Assembly (NCBI RefSeq): GCF_049674955.1
Contig: NZ_CP187232.1
Coordinates: forward strand, 6,262,001-6,326,000
Direction of reading: 5' to 3'
DNA: 64,000 nucleotides
From: Sphaerisporangium viridialbum
GTDB taxonomy: Bacteria > Actinomycetota > Actinomycetes > Streptosporangiales > Streptosporangiaceae
Part shown: positions 33,491 through 42,850 of the stretch, piece after piece
Layout: every line of letters begins with the position of its first letter
Numbering within the stretch: the stretch's first letter is position 1
The notes under the pieces: generated by a model
Database searches by the model: none
Seen by the model: only the letters and a program-made list of their open reading frames with translations
Told to the model about the DNA's origin: nothing
Position numbers and translations under genes: made by a program

Positions 33491-35557
33491 TCAGCCGCAG
33501 CTGATCGCGTTGTAGGCGGCGTCGTAGGACCAGGTGACCTGCTTGCCGTCGATGGTCGCGGTTCCCGTAACGCCCACCTTGTCCGCACCGATCTGTCCGG
33601 CTCGCGCGTTGAAGGACTGGTAGGCCTGCTTGTCCGGGGCCACGTCGGCCAGGGTCTTGAAACCGTAGGGTGTCGTCAACGTGGCGGTCGCCGCCTTGTC
33701 GGAGGCGTTGACAGCCGTCACCGCCACGTACGCCGTCGTGCCCACACAGCGGGACGAAGCGGTCACGGTCAGCGGAACGACAGGCATAGTGAGGGTGCCG
33801 GGGGCCAGGTCGGTCCACGCTGACGTGTACGACTTCAGGTAGCTGGCGAGGAACGGCGAGACGTCGCCCTGCGCCAGGGTGTCGTACCGGACGTCGTCGA
33901 GCTCCAACGAGAGCGATGCCGAGCTGACCGTGATCGTCTGGTTCGACGGGGTGTCCGACCACGACCGGCTCGTGTTCGTGCCGATGCCGACGGCGAGCTG
34001 GTGGCCCCTCGTCAGGGTCCAATCCGCCGACTTGAGGTCGAACTCGACCGTGCCGGCCTTGACGAGCGACATCTGCTCGTCGAACATCACGGCCTTCCCG
34101 TCGGGGGCGACGTCCCACAGCCGGACCAGGACGTTGCCCGTACCCTTCGCGGTGAAGGACACGCGCGGCGTGCCGGTGACCCGGACGCCGCTGTTCACCG
34201 GCTTAGACCAGGAGTAGTAGCCCTTACCGTCTTCGGTCGTGCCCGGCTCCGGTTCGTAGCTCTGTTCCTGCGGTCCCATGATCCGGGGTGCGGTCTCCAT
34301 GTCCCACACGCCGCCATTGGGCACGAGGCCCTTCGCGCGGCCGTTGTCGACGTAGCTGCCGGGCTCGAGGCGGACCACCGTCTTACCCTTGGCCACCGGC
34401 CACGAGTCCTGGGCGCGCCACACGCCGTCGCTGCCCTCGACGAGGAAGTTCGGATCCTTGACGGACGGCTCGATGCCCTTCAGGTACTGGTCGTAGAAGC
34501 GCATGACCTCGTCGAACCAGCCGGTCCGGCCCATGAGGAGCCTGCCCTGGCTGTTGGTCTCGTTGCCGCGGACGTGCTCCCACTGCCCGAGCCAGCCTCG
34601 CTTCGGGCCGGCGTGGTTCGTCAGGTACCGCTGGATGTCCTCGGGCTTGGTGTTGTCCTCGATGAAGCCCTGCGTGACGAAGAGCGGCACCTTCGATCCC
34701 CTCGCCATCTCGGCGAGGTCACGGGCCTTCCAGTAGCCGGCGTTGCGGTCCGGGTCCTGGGTGTCCTTGAGGTTGTTCGCGAGGCACTCCGGGTGGGTCT
34801 TCTCGTAGGCGGCGTTCTGCCGGTAGCGGTCCGAGTCGTCCTTCATGCCGGCCAGGTTCGCGATGCCGTTGTAGGCCTGCGGGGTGCCGAGGTAGTTCGG
34901 GCGCCGGACACCGTTGCTGAAGAGGTAGTTGTACATGTTCCACAGCGGCTCCGAGGCGACGACGGCCGTGAGCCCCGGGCGGCCCTGGTTCGCGCCGACG
35001 AGGCCGGTCACCGCGTCGTACGACTTGCCGTACATCCCGACCTTGCCGGTCGACCACGGCTGGCTCGCCGCCCAGTCGACCGCGGCCTTGATGTCGGCCT
35101 GCTCGCCGGGGCCGACCCAGTCGAGGCAGCCGGTCGAGGCGCCGAAGCCGCGCAGGTCGACCATGACGACGGTGTACCCGCGCGCCATGAGGCTGGCGCC
35201 ATTGATGAGGTCGTTGAAGCGCTCGGACGGGCCGGTTTCCTTGAAGCCGTCGTTGCCGGTCTGCCCGATGTGGTTGAAGTACGGGCCGATCGACAGGATG
35301 ACCGGCGTCTTCGTGTCCGGGGGGAGTTGGGCGGGTCGCAGAACGTCGGCGTGCAGTTCGACATCGCTGCCGTCCGAGGACGGGAAGTAGTGCTCGCTCC
35401 ACAGCGCTCCGGCGGGGACCCGCGCGTTCTCCTCGTGGGAGACGGCGTGGTCCGGCGTCGGGATCGGGGCGGCCTGTGCCGGGGTGGACATGGCAAGGGG
35501 TGCCAGGCCACACAGAAGCGCCGCCGAGGCGAGCACGGAAGTACGTTTGTGACGCAC
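33491..35557 (-). CDS. Secreted CocE/NonD-family serine hydrolase (X-Pro dipeptidyl-peptidase-like)
   Basis: GTG at 35557 follows GAGAGGAAA. The 688-residue protein has a signal peptide (to about residue 29, TPAQAA). The S15 alpha/beta-hydrolase core (about 50-400) has VVMVDLRGFGASTG (oxyanion region) and GKVGMYGKSYDAV with nucleophile Ser179. The acid and His lie in later segments (RGNETNSQGR lies near the family's His loop, but the exact residue is not certain). A jelly-roll domain (about 420-570) typical of CocE and X-Pro peptidases follows, plus an extra 100-residue NPCBM/immunoglobulin-like tail. It probably cleaves peptides or esters outside the cell. It is a single gene with its own terminator. 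Confidence 0.85.
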   Translation of the reverse strand: MRHKRTSVLASAALLCGLAPLAMSTPAQAAPIPTPDHAVSHEENARVPAGALWSEHYFPSSDGSDVELHADVLRPAQLPPDTKTPVILSIGPYFNHIGQTGNDGFKETGPSERFNDLINGASLMARGYTVVMVDLRGFGASTGCLDWVGPGEQADIKAAVDWAASQPWSTGKVGMYGKSYDAVTGLVGANQGRPGLTAVVASEPLWNMYNYLFSNGVRRPNYLGTPQAYNGIANLAGMKDDSDRYRQNAAYEKTHPECLANNLKDTQDPDRNAGYWKARDLAEMARGSKVPLFVTQGFIEDNTKPEDIQRYLTNHAGPKRGWLGQWEHVRGNETNSQGRLLMGRTGWFDEVMRFYDQYLKGIEPSVKDPNFLVEGSDGVWRAQDSWPVAKGKTVVRLEPGSYVDNGRAKGLVPNGGVWDMETAPRIMGPQEQSYEPEPGTTEDGKGYYSWSKPVNSGVRVTGTPRVSFTAKGTGNVLVRLWDVAPDGKAVMFDEQMSLVKAGTVEFDLKSADWTLTRGHQLAVGIGTNTSRSWSDTPSNQTITVSSASLSLELDDVRYDTLAQGDVSPFLASYLKSYTSAWTDLAPGTLTMPVVPLTVTASSRCVGTTAYVAVTAVNASDKAATATLTTPYGFKTLADVAPDKQAYQSFNARAGQIGADKVGVTGTATIDGKQVTWSYDAAYNAISCG

Positions 35558-35799
35558 GTGAGTTTCCTCTCACGGTGGGAGATTTGGGGCTAAAGTTAAA
35601 AGAGAGGAAAAACTACGTCAATAGCGACATCCGTCTGTCGCCCATCCGATATCTGTCGAAATAAGTGCGCGGTATCCCGCGTGATCGGGCGTCGACGTCA
35701 TACGGGGAAAGCCGCGACCCCCCGCCAAAAGGGACAAACAGGCACAACACTCTGTGCTGAGGGTGGGGAAGGAGACATCCCTTCGTGGGAGCACGACAG
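35558..35799. other. Upstream region of the CocE-like gene
   Basis: This AT-rich stretch (35585-35680) is non-coding and probably holds the leftward promoter. Confidence 0.3.
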
Positions 35800-36300
<501 letters not shown>

Positions 36301-36323
36301 CATCACCCGGACTCGTCGGGGGG

Positions 36324-36788
36324 TCAGACGTAGTGGCGAACCAGGATGGTCGCGACGCAGGCGGGCTTCGGCGCGTTCTCGACGGTGAGTGTAAGGGTGA
36401 TGGTGAGCTGGACCCCGCCCTCGACCTCTTTGACCTCGTCCAGGACAGCGCCGGCGCGCAGCCTGCCGCCCACGGGCACCGGGGAGGGGAACCGCACGCG
36501 TTCGCATCCGTAGTTGACGCCCATGCCGAAACCGGAGAGCTGAATGATCTCGGGGAGTACGCAGGGGATGAGCGACAGCGTGAGGTATCCGTGCGCTATA
36601 GGCCCGCCGAACGGCCCCTTCGCGGCACGCTCGGGGTCCACGTGGATCCACTGGTGGTCCCCGGTGGCGTCGGCGAACTGGTTCACGGCCTCCTGGGTGA
36701 CCTCGTGCCAGTCGCTGTACCCCAGCACTTCCCCGACGGGGAGGGCGCGGACGCCCCCGATGCCCTGCACGGCGATGGCCGCGGCCAT
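36324..36788 (-). CDS. MaoC-like enoyl-CoA hydratase (hotdog fold)
   Basis: ATG at 36788 lies seven bases after GGAGG and gives 154 residues, the normal size. Longer starts (to 36902) add a low-quality leader. The hydratase-2 motif is present: FADATGDHQWIHVDPERAA holds the catalytic Asp/His dyad, then GPFGGPIAHGYLTLSLI, then GVNYGCERVRFPSPVPVGG. It hydrates trans-2-enoyl-CoA to (R)-3-hydroxyacyl-CoA in the cytosol. No fatty-acid or polyhydroxyalkanoate genes are adjacent, so the pathway cannot be told. Confidence 0.88.
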   Translation of the reverse strand: MAAAIAVQGIGGVRALPVGEVLGYSDWHEVTQEAVNQFADATGDHQWIHVDPERAAKGPFGGPIAHGYLTLSLIPCVLPEIIQLSGFGMGVNYGCERVRFPSPVPVGGRLRAGAVLDEVKEVEGGVQLTITLTLTVENAPKPACVATILVRHYV

Positions 36789-36902
36789 GATCATGCCTCC
36801 CATGTCTTCAGCGGGGCGCGTAGTGGTCATCGCGTTGTTTGTCGTCCTGGCGTTGGCGGTCCTGGCCCGCTCATCGGCGCTCTCGACGCCGGCCGCCGCC
36901 AA

Positions 36903-37177
36903 GACTGCTTAGCGACCTCGGCCGAAAGGGTTGCATCCGGTACCCAGGTACAGGTTTACCGTCGAGGTATGACCTACCAGGAGATGGCTCCTGACCAGGA
37001 CGAGAGACCCCGGCTGCTGGGTCTGAGCCGCCCCGAAGGTTCGGCTCACCTGCGGTTGCCCGCCCGGAGTCGTGCGGGCAACCGCAGAATGCTCCTACTT
37101 CAGGATCGGGTGTGTCCAGTGATCGGCCCTGTCCCGTAATCGGTGGTAGCGCTGAGTGATCACTGCCAGCAGGAGGC
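36903..37177. other. Intergenic region before the ISL3 remnant
   Basis: No gene is recognised. CCGCCCGGAGTCGTGCGGGC (37061-37080) has the look of an imperfect hairpin. Confidence 0.3.
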
Positions 37178-38110
37178 GTGCTGAAGATCAACGATCTGGT
37201 GGGCGTGGTGTTCTCGGGGCTGTCTGACCTGGTCATCGAGGATGCCGTGGTCGTGAACAACCTTATTCAGGTCATGGCCCGCACTCGGGATGAGCCCGTG
37301 CCGTGCCGGTGTGCGGGATGCTGACCGGCCGTGTGCATGGCTTCTGCGGCCAGACGCTACAGACGTCCCGGTCGATGGGCGGAGCGTGGTGGTGTCGGCG
37401 AGCGTACGGCGCCTGGTCTGCTCGGCGCTGGGGTGTCCACGGCAGACGTTCCGTGAACAGGTGCCGGGGCGGCTGGAGCGCTACCAGCGCCGCACCAGCA
37501 GGTTCACCGGCCGACTGAGAGCGGTGTCGCCGACCGGACGGGCGCTCGTCTGTCACAGGCACTGGAGGTCACGGTGTAGAGATCCACGGCACTGCGGCTG
37601 CTCATGCGGTTGCCGCTGCCGCCACCGTCGGTCCCCCAAGTGCTCGGGGTCGATGACTTCGCTTGCGATCACCTGCGGGAACGGCGCGCGGCTGAGCCGG
37701 CCGTCCCGGTTCTCCAGCTGTTCCGCGAGATCAAGGAGCTCGGTTACACAGGCAGCCTCAACCTGCTCTACCGCTACATCACCCAAGGCCGAGCCGAGGG
37801 CGATCGGCCCGTCATCACACCACGCCGTCTCGCTCGGCTCCTGCTCACCCGCCCCGACAGGCTGCGCGAGGCCGACACCACGTTGCTGCAGGAACTCGCG
37901 GTCATATGCCCCGAACCGGCCCAGCTCGCTCGCCTGGTCAGCGTCTTCGCCGAACTCCTCACCCCGGCCGCGGGCAACGACGCCAAGCTCGCCGCCTGGC
38001 TCACCGACGCCCGGCCGCTGACCTGCCCTACCTGCACGGCTTCGCCAACGGCCTTGAGCTCGACCGCGAGGCTGTCAACGCCGGAGCATGGGTCGCTCGT
38101 GACCTGGGCA
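37178..38110 (+). pseudogene. ISL3-family transposase, internally deleted and frameshifted
   Basis: GTG at 37178 follows AGGAGG and opens LKINDLVGVVFSGLSDLVIE, the ISL3 N-terminus. Later frames carry the zinc-ribbon part, QTFREQVPGRLERYQRRTSR, LPLPPPSVPQVLGVDDFA (the first catalytic Asp), ELGYTGSLNLLYRYITQGRA, VITPRRLARLLLTRP and FANGLELDREAVNAG. The central DDE core between the first Asp and LGYTG is missing, so the copy is dead. Confidence 0.8.
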
Positions 38111-38299
38111 GCGGTGGGGGCACTTCCAGGGCACGCGACCAGACGGCTGCGCACCGCATCGGATGCTGAGCGGCCCGGCTCGCGGGTCCCGATCGGCTCC
38201 ACCTCCGCTGCGGTATTTCGGTCCAGTCCCCAGCCGGTATCGCCCGTCGCCGTGCCGAGAACGTCCACGCTCTCCTTTGCTCAGCGCGCCCTGTCCCTG
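38111..38299. other. Spacer between two ISL3 fragments
   Basis: No recognisable coding sequence. Confidence 0.3.
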
Positions 38300-38544
38300 C
38301 GCCGGCTCCCTCGGTGCGCAAGATGACCGGCTGGATCGCCACTCATCCCGACCGGCTTGAGCAAGCCCCCAACTCCAGCTCAAACCGTTCTTGCCCACGG
38401 CCCGGAACTGTCCGCGCTCACCGAGCACGTCCGCTCCTTCGCCGCATGCCCACCAGACGCCAAGGTCACGACCTGGCCGACTGGCTCGCCACTGTCCGGG
38501 CTGATGATGACCTGCCAGCCCTGCTCGCATTCACCGACGGTTGA
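38300..38544 (+). pseudogene. Second ISL3-family transposase fragment
   Basis: RKMTGWIATHPDRL, then in another frame ELSALTEHVRSFAA, then back to RRQGHDLADWLATVRADDDL and PALLAFTDG-stop. This matches the segment between the ISL3 catalytic Asp and Glu motifs. It overlaps in function with the preceding fragment, so two different ISL3 copies decayed side by side. Confidence 0.6.
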
Positions 38545-38793
38545 AACGTGACCTACAGGCGACCTGATCACGGGCCTTGATCCGACGAGCACACCATTGA
38601 CCAGCACGTATACATGAGTATAATCTATCCATATCTCGCCAACCGAGGTATAAACGCCAAGCCCGGCGCAGTCCTCGTCGTGACGCGATACCCCGGAGCG
38701 AACGCTCCTGGATGCATCGCCCCGGCGGGTGCCAGTCGGTAACTACTCCCGCCGGGCAATGAACCCCCATCGGACAAGGGAGCTGTTCCCAGC
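38545..38793. other. Border region of the plasmid/element backbone
   Basis: The AT-rich segment 38590-38650 (tacatgagtataatctatcc) is far below local GC and may hold a promoter or origin-like site. No gene is present. The change from relics to intact backbone genes happens here. Confidence 0.35.
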
Positions 38794-39132
38794 ATGAACG
38801 CATCACCCATCGACCGTAAAAACTCTCACGTTCGCGGCCACCCTCACCCGATCACCTACAAGGTCTGGCTCTGTGACTGGATCGGCAGCCACGAGGCCCC
38901 GCGAGGCCTGATCCACCGAGTCCGCTGGACGGTGGCCGGCCGTAGGAAGGCCCGCTCGTTCCACACTGCAGCCCTGGCCAGGGACTTCCATGGCCGGCTC
39001 AAGGCCGCGGTGGCGGCCGGCCGGCCCTTCGACGTCACGAGCGGACTGCCGCTGGTTATGGCTCCGCAGGCCTGTGACGCTCCTCACGGCGGCCGATCCC
39101 GCCGCAGGAAGAGCAAGGGCTCACATGACTGA
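38794..39132 (+). CDS. Integrase arm-type DNA-binding domain protein without catalytic domain
   Basis: The 112-residue product reads YKVWLCDWIGSHEAPRGLIH, RVRWTVAGRRKARSFHTAAL and AVAAGRPFDVTSGLPLVMA. This three-strand module with RWTVAGR and (E/P)FD-x-x-SGLP is the N-terminal arm-binding domain of many actinomycete integrases, here ending in a basic tail (GGRSRRRKSKG) instead of the recombinase core. It may be a remnant or a small DNA-binding protein that acts as a recombination directionality or repressor factor. It overlaps the next gene by eight bases. No clear Shine-Dalgarno sequence. Confidence 0.6.
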   Translation: MNASPIDRKNSHVRGHPHPITYKVWLCDWIGSHEAPRGLIHRVRWTVAGRRKARSFHTAALARDFHGRLKAAVAAGRPFDVTSGLPLVMAPQACDAPHGGRSRRRKSKGSHD

Positions 39133-39433
39133 TTCCCCCTTCGAGCACATTCGGGATCGGTTGGCCGAGTGCAGCGATGGCGAGGCGCTGCTGGCCGACG
39201 GGTTCGAGGAGGCGTTGATCGGTATGGCCGAGGGCTGGTTCGGCAACTCGCGGCGGATCGTCGCTCTGTACGACCTCGCTCTTTGCCTCCGGATCCTCTT
39301 GGGCTGGGGCATGGACGAGGAGGAGGCCGGCGAGTGGATCGACTACAACGTCACCGGTGCCTACGTCGGGCCCTCGACCCCGGTCTTCGCCATCATCAAA
39401 CGCCAACCGGTGGTCGTCTCCCGAGACGACTGA
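39125..39433 (+). CDS. Conserved actinobacterial element protein of unknown function (102 aa)
   Basis: ATG at 39125 lies within the end of the preceding gene, so translation is coupled. The acidic protein reads FEEALIGMAEGWFGNSRRIV, ALYDLALCLRILLGWGMDEE and WIDYNVTGAYVGPSTPVFAI. I know similar small proteins from phages and integrative elements of actinomycetes, always near replication or partition genes, but no function is established. It has no signal peptide or membrane segment. Confidence 0.65.
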   Translation: MTDSPFEHIRDRLAECSDGEALLADGFEEALIGMAEGWFGNSRRIVALYDLALCLRILLGWGMDEEEAGEWIDYNVTGAYVGPSTPVFAIIKRQPVVVSRDD

Positions 39434-39810
39434 GATTTCACCAATGAAGCCCGGCAGGTCGCGACGCTGCCGGGCTTCGGCATTTTGCGGCTGCACCAGC
39501 GGTTCTCACCGGCTGGTCGGCGCCGCACAGTCCCGCGGGTCCGTGAGCGCCAGGTCCCTGCCCGGCTCCCCAAGGCTGCGCCGCCCTTGCCGTTCCCGCA
39601 ACCGGCTCTCGCTGCGCTCGTCCCGGCGCCCAAAGATCTTTTCCTCCTTCGTCGGAAAACATCTTGGCCGTGCCGGGACCGCCGGGTTGCGTTCCCGGCT
39701 GCGTGCGTCGCGGGCGCCTTGAGCCGGGCAGGGACCATCCCTGTGTCCCCCGGCCGCCGCAGAAAGACGGTGGCCAGGCCAGCCCGGCGCGATGAGCCTG
39801 TGGAGGGCAC
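39434..39810. other. Long leader of the ParB-domain gene
   Basis: This 377-base stretch is non-coding and contains the conserved hairpin element described separately. Confidence 0.5.
39602..39690 (+). repeat. Conserved nested-hairpin element, copy 1 (before the ParB-domain gene)
   Basis: Two blocks are identical to copy 2 at 52867-52956: 26 bases at 39602-39627 (GCTCTCGCTGCGCTCGTCCC included) and 33 bases at 39634-39666, plus 13 bases at 39678-39690. The 33-base block folds as a hairpin of 11-base arms (AGATCTTTTCC / GGAAAACATCT, one mismatch) with loop TCCTTCGTC. Outer arms CGCAACCGGC / GCCGGGTTGCG can pair around it with one bulge. It ends 120 bases before the start codon. Confidence 0.75.
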
Positions 39811-41622
39811 ATGACCGAAGTCGCAACCGATCCCGACGTCATGGAAGGCGTCGTCGCCGATCAGGACGTCCCGGCGGACGCGGACCTGGACGCCGAGAGT
39901 CAGCGAATTGAGGACCTGGCGTACACCGAGCGCCCCATGATCCCGGTGGAGCTGCTGGTCTGCCACCCGGGGAACGTCCGGGACGACAGGCAGGCCGGCC
40001 AGGCGTTCTGCCGGTCGGTCGCTTCAGCGGGGATCATCACCCCGCTGGAGATCACCGTCGAGCCGGGCGGCGGCTATCGGGTGGTGGACGGCAATGTCCG
40101 CTTGGACGCCGCGCTGAAGGTCGGGCTGGCGGCGGTGCCGTACTTCTTCTCCGCCGACACCGCCGATGACGAGGGTCTTCAGTACCTGCACATGCTGATC
40201 AGCAGCAGGTTCCGTACGAGCCTGACGGTGCATGAGGAGGCGCAGGCGCTGTTCTCGGCGTCGCAGGCCGGCATGACGCGAGCCGAGATCCGCAAGGCCA
40301 CAGGCCTTTCCGCGGACGAGGTGAAGGCCGGGGTGCGGGCCGGTGGTCTCAACTACATGGCCAAGGAGATCGCCGCGGGGATGGATTATGAGTGGACGCT
40401 GGAGGAGCTGGCGCTGCTCAAACCGTTCGAGGACGACCCCGAGGCGATGGAGGTGATCCGCCGCAACCGGTACGGCCCGCTGAAGTACACGGTGCAGCGC
40501 CTGCTGGACGAGCGGGAAGCCAAGGCCCGTCGCGCCAAGATGATCGCCGAGCTGGAGCAGGCCGGGATCACGATCACCGGCGAACGGCCCGAGGGCGCCA
40601 TGCCGTTGTCCCGCCTGTTGAACGGCTCCCACCAGATGGACACCGGCGCCCATATGGACTGCCCCGGCCGGGGTGCGTCCCTCGGCCCTTGGATGAGCGC
40701 TTCCCCTAACCACTACTGCCTGGACCCGGTCGAGTACGGCCATGTGTTCGCCGAGACCGGCACCACCAGCCCTCCCCAACCCGCCGTAGTCGCGCCCGTC
40801 GCTCAGGAGGCCAAGCCGAACGCCGACCGAAAGATCGTGATCGAAGGGAACAAGGCGTGGGTCGCCGCCGGCACGGTCCGCCAGCAGTGGCTGCACGAGT
40901 TCCTGATGCTCAAGACGCCGCCCAGGAACGTGGCGTCCACGATCGCCCGGTTCATCACCGAGCAGCTCGTCACGATGCCCGAGCCGCTGTGCCGCGCGCT
41001 GGGGGGTGCCCGGCACTCCCGGCTGTTCGAGTCCTTCGGCGCCCCGACCTCGGAGACCGTCGCCAAGAGCACCCAGCCGGGCCTGTGGATGATCGCGCTC
41101 GCCCCCATCGCGACCGCCTACGAGCGGGAGATCACCGGTGACGGTGAGCGGCGCAACACCTGGCGCCAGGACAAGTACTCCCCGTGTACCCGCGAGGACG
41201 CCGGGGTCTGGCTGCGGTTCGTCGCCGAGATCGGCGCCAAGCACGGCTACGAGCCCAGCCCGATCGAGAAGGCCGTTGCCGACGGCGTTGCCTACCGCGG
41301 CGACAACCCCACCGAAGACCCCATCGAAGACGCGGACGCCGACCAGGCCGGTACCGAAACTGGGGTAGCCGGCCAGGACCACCAGGAGCACGATGACCAG
41401 CCGATCGACGCCGTCGAGCAGGCACCGCAGGGGACGCCGGGCTCCGAACCGGGCCCCGCTGCCGAGCCGGACGCCTCCGCCGAGCCGGCGTCGGCATCCG
41501 ATCCCGAGGACGCCGCAGCGGGTCCGCAGGAGGTCCACCTGGCCGCCCACGTGGACGACGAGGTAGCCGACGACCTCGCCGAGGAGTTCGACGCCACCGA
41601 CGTCTACGTCGAAGCGGCCTGA
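39811..41622 (+). CDS. ParB N-terminal-domain protein (603 aa)
   Basis: Residues about 40-110 form a ParB/sulfiredoxin-type nuclease-like domain: ERPMIPVELLVCHPGNVRDD, then GIITPLEITVEPGGGYRVVD and GNVRLDAALKVGLAAVPYF (motifs L-x-x-HP-x-N-x-R and D-G-x-x-R). A helix-turn-helix follows (about 135-175; SQAGMTRAEIRKATGLSADE). A basic coiled segment (LLDEREAKARRAKMIAELEQ) and a second domain with cysteines (MDCPGRGASLG ... HYCLD) follow. The last 130 residues are an acidic, disordered tail. This is longer than chromosomal ParB. It is typical of large actinomycete plasmid/ICE ParB-like proteins. No parA is in the window. Confidence 0.8.
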   Translation: MTEVATDPDVMEGVVADQDVPADADLDAESQRIEDLAYTERPMIPVELLVCHPGNVRDDRQAGQAFCRSVASAGIITPLEITVEPGGGYRVVDGNVRLDAALKVGLAAVPYFFSADTADDEGLQYLHMLISSRFRTSLTVHEEAQALFSASQAGMTRAEIRKATGLSADEVKAGVRAGGLNYMAKEIAAGMDYEWTLEELALLKPFEDDPEAMEVIRRNRYGPLKYTVQRLLDEREAKARRAKMIAELEQAGITITGERPEGAMPLSRLLNGSHQMDTGAHMDCPGRGASLGPWMSASPNHYCLDPVEYGHVFAETGTTSPPQPAVVAPVAQEAKPNADRKIVIEGNKAWVAAGTVRQQWLHEFLMLKTPPRNVASTIARFITEQLVTMPEPLCRALGGARHSRLFESFGAPTSETVAKSTQPGLWMIALAPIATAYEREITGDGERRNTWRQDKYSPCTREDAGVWLRFVAEIGAKHGYEPSPIEKAVADGVAYRGDNPTEDPIEDADADQAGTETGVAGQDHQEHDDQPIDAVEQAPQGTPGSEPGPAAEPDASAEPASASDPEDAAAGPQEVHLAAHVDDEVADDLAEEFDATDVYVEAA

Positions 41623-41639
41623 CAACCACTCCTTTGACG

Positions 41640-41674
41640 GCGCAGGGCAGCCGCGCCGCGCGGCTGCCCTGCGC
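41640..41674 (+). terminator. Terminator after the ParB-domain gene
   Basis: A 16-bp perfect stem (GCGCAGGGCAGCCGCG with its complement) with a CCG loop begins 18 bases past the stop codon. Confidence 0.8.
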
Positions 41675-41701
41675 TGTTCCACGCCTTGGAGGGGCGACTC
41701 G

Positions 41702-42010
41702 ATGAACGATCACCCGCCCGTGGAAGAACTGCTCATCGCCGGGCAGGTACGCCTCGCCGTTGCCCTTGGGCCGGCCGGTGACGACGCCTGCCTCGGCCGG
41801 TGTCTGGCCTGCGGTGACGACCGGCCGAACACGATGTCGGTATCAGCGAAGGGCTGGTTGCCCCGATCGACCTTAGCCCCCCGGCGGGATGTGACCTGTA
41901 GGCGCATCAGCCCGACCAACCCGTTCGCTTCCCGATGTTGTCCGTCCCGCCCTCGGCCGCTTGGCCGGGGGCGGCCCCTTTCTCATCCTGGAAAGGAAAC
42001 ACGCACATGA
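41702..42010 (+). CDS. Hypothetical protein (102 aa)
   Basis: ATG at 41702 follows GGAGGGGCGACTCG, a strong site. The first half is plausible protein (VEELLIAGQVRLAVALGPAG, LGRCLACGDDRPN). The second half is Arg/Ser/Pro-rich without structure, so a frameshift or decay near residue 55 is possible. CLGRCLAC could bind a metal. The stop overlaps the next start (ATGA). The family is unknown. Confidence 0.45.
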   Translation: MNDHPPVEELLIAGQVRLAVALGPAGDDACLGRCLACGDDRPNTMSVSAKGWLPRSTLAPRRDVTCRRISPTNPFASRCCPSRPRPLGRGRPLSHPGKETRT

Positions 42011-42447
42011 CCGAGATGAGCTCCGAGACCCGCAGGATCCTGCGCGAGGCCATTGCCGAGGCCCACCTGTCCGACCATCGCGACCTCGACACCGGGCCGC
42101 TGGCTCGGCTGAGCGATCAACTCTCCCGGCCAACCAGCGGGGGCACTGTCTTTCGGCAGGGCTCGAAGTCCAGGAACCACAAGTGCTCACCCGCTGACGG
42201 CTACCAACCACCGAGTCTGCCGCAAGGCGACTCGCTAACACTGATGAGGAACCGCATGCTGACCAGCACCCTCAACCTGCAGAGGACGGCCACGCCGCCC
42301 GGCATCCCCTGCTGTCCCACATCACCGAGGCACGCCGCCACGAAGGATCACCCGCCCCCGCCAGCACCGCTCACCGCCCCGCGGGAACCTCTCGCCGACA
42401 TCGACTTCGCCTTCCAAGCGCACGGTGGCGAGGTGGCAGGTGCCTGA
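42007..42447 (+). CDS. Hypothetical protein (146 aa)
   Basis: ATG at 42007 follows GGAAAGGAAAC. The N-terminal 40 residues (MSSETRRILREAIAEAHLSD, TGPLARLSDQL) are helical and look real. The remainder is Pro/Thr-rich and of low complexity. It overlaps the preceding stop and runs into the next gene's start. The family is unknown. Confidence 0.4.
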   Translation: MTEMSSETRRILREAIAEAHLSDHRDLDTGPLARLSDQLSRPTSGGTVFRQGSKSRNHKCSPADGYQPPSLPQGDSLTLMRNRMLTSTLNLQRTATPPGIPCCPTSPRHAATKDHPPPPAPLTAPREPLADIDFAFQAHGGEVAGA

Positions 42448-42850
42448 CTACCTGGTGCGGTGGGAGATCGATCAGTACGCCGAATCTCCCCGGCACGCGG
42501 CGGAGTTGGCCTGGGCCGATCGCAGCGCTCCCGGTTCGGCCGCCAACGTGTACACAGTCATCGACCAGGCCGGCCAGCACAGCACCGTCGACCTGTCGCA
42601 GGTGCCGTTCCCGCCCGCCGGGCCGACCTTCCGCTACCGCTCGACCGTTGAGGTGACCCTGGAGGTGGCCGCGAGAAGCGATGCCGAGGCATTCGCCGTG
42701 CTGGATGAGGTGTTCGTCGAGGTGGCGGCCGGAGGGGAACCTGTCCGGCGCGGCTTGGTCGCGTTGTCCACGCGCATCGCCACCGAGCCTTGTCTGCTGC
42801 CCGTCCCGGCAGCCGAGCTACAGGGCCCAGAGGCCCCGGAGGCGGCCTGA
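42440..42850 (+). CDS. Conserved element protein upstream of DpdA-like gene (136 aa)
   Basis: GTG at 42440 follows GAGGTGGCAG. GTG at 42425 is an alternative. The protein reads VPDYLVRWEIDQYAESPRHA, ANVYTVIDQAGQHSTVDLSQ and STVEVTLEVAARSDAEAFAV. These are two alpha-beta units of the kind seen in short actinomycete mobile-element proteins (YLVRWEID-x-x-A-x-SP-x-xA). Its stop TGA overlaps the DpdA-like ATG by one base (TGATG), so the two are coupled. The function is unknown. It may assist the DNA-modifying enzyme, but that is only position-based. Confidence 0.6.
   Translation: MPDYLVRWEIDQYAESPRHAAELAWADRSAPGSAANVYTVIDQAGQHSTVDLSQVPFPPAGPTFRYRSTVEVTLEVAARSDAEAFAVLDEVFVEVAAGGEPVRRGLVALSTRIATEPCLLPVPAAELQGPEAPEAA

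Noticed and set aside
34001..35593. A 530-codon plus-strand open frame opposite the CocE-like gene
   Set aside because: It is a shadow of the serine hydrolase on the minus strand, with no recognised motif.
40024..41682. A 552-codon minus-strand open frame opposite the ParB-domain gene
   Set aside because: The plus strand has ParB motifs, a ribosome binding site region and a terminator. The minus frame has none.
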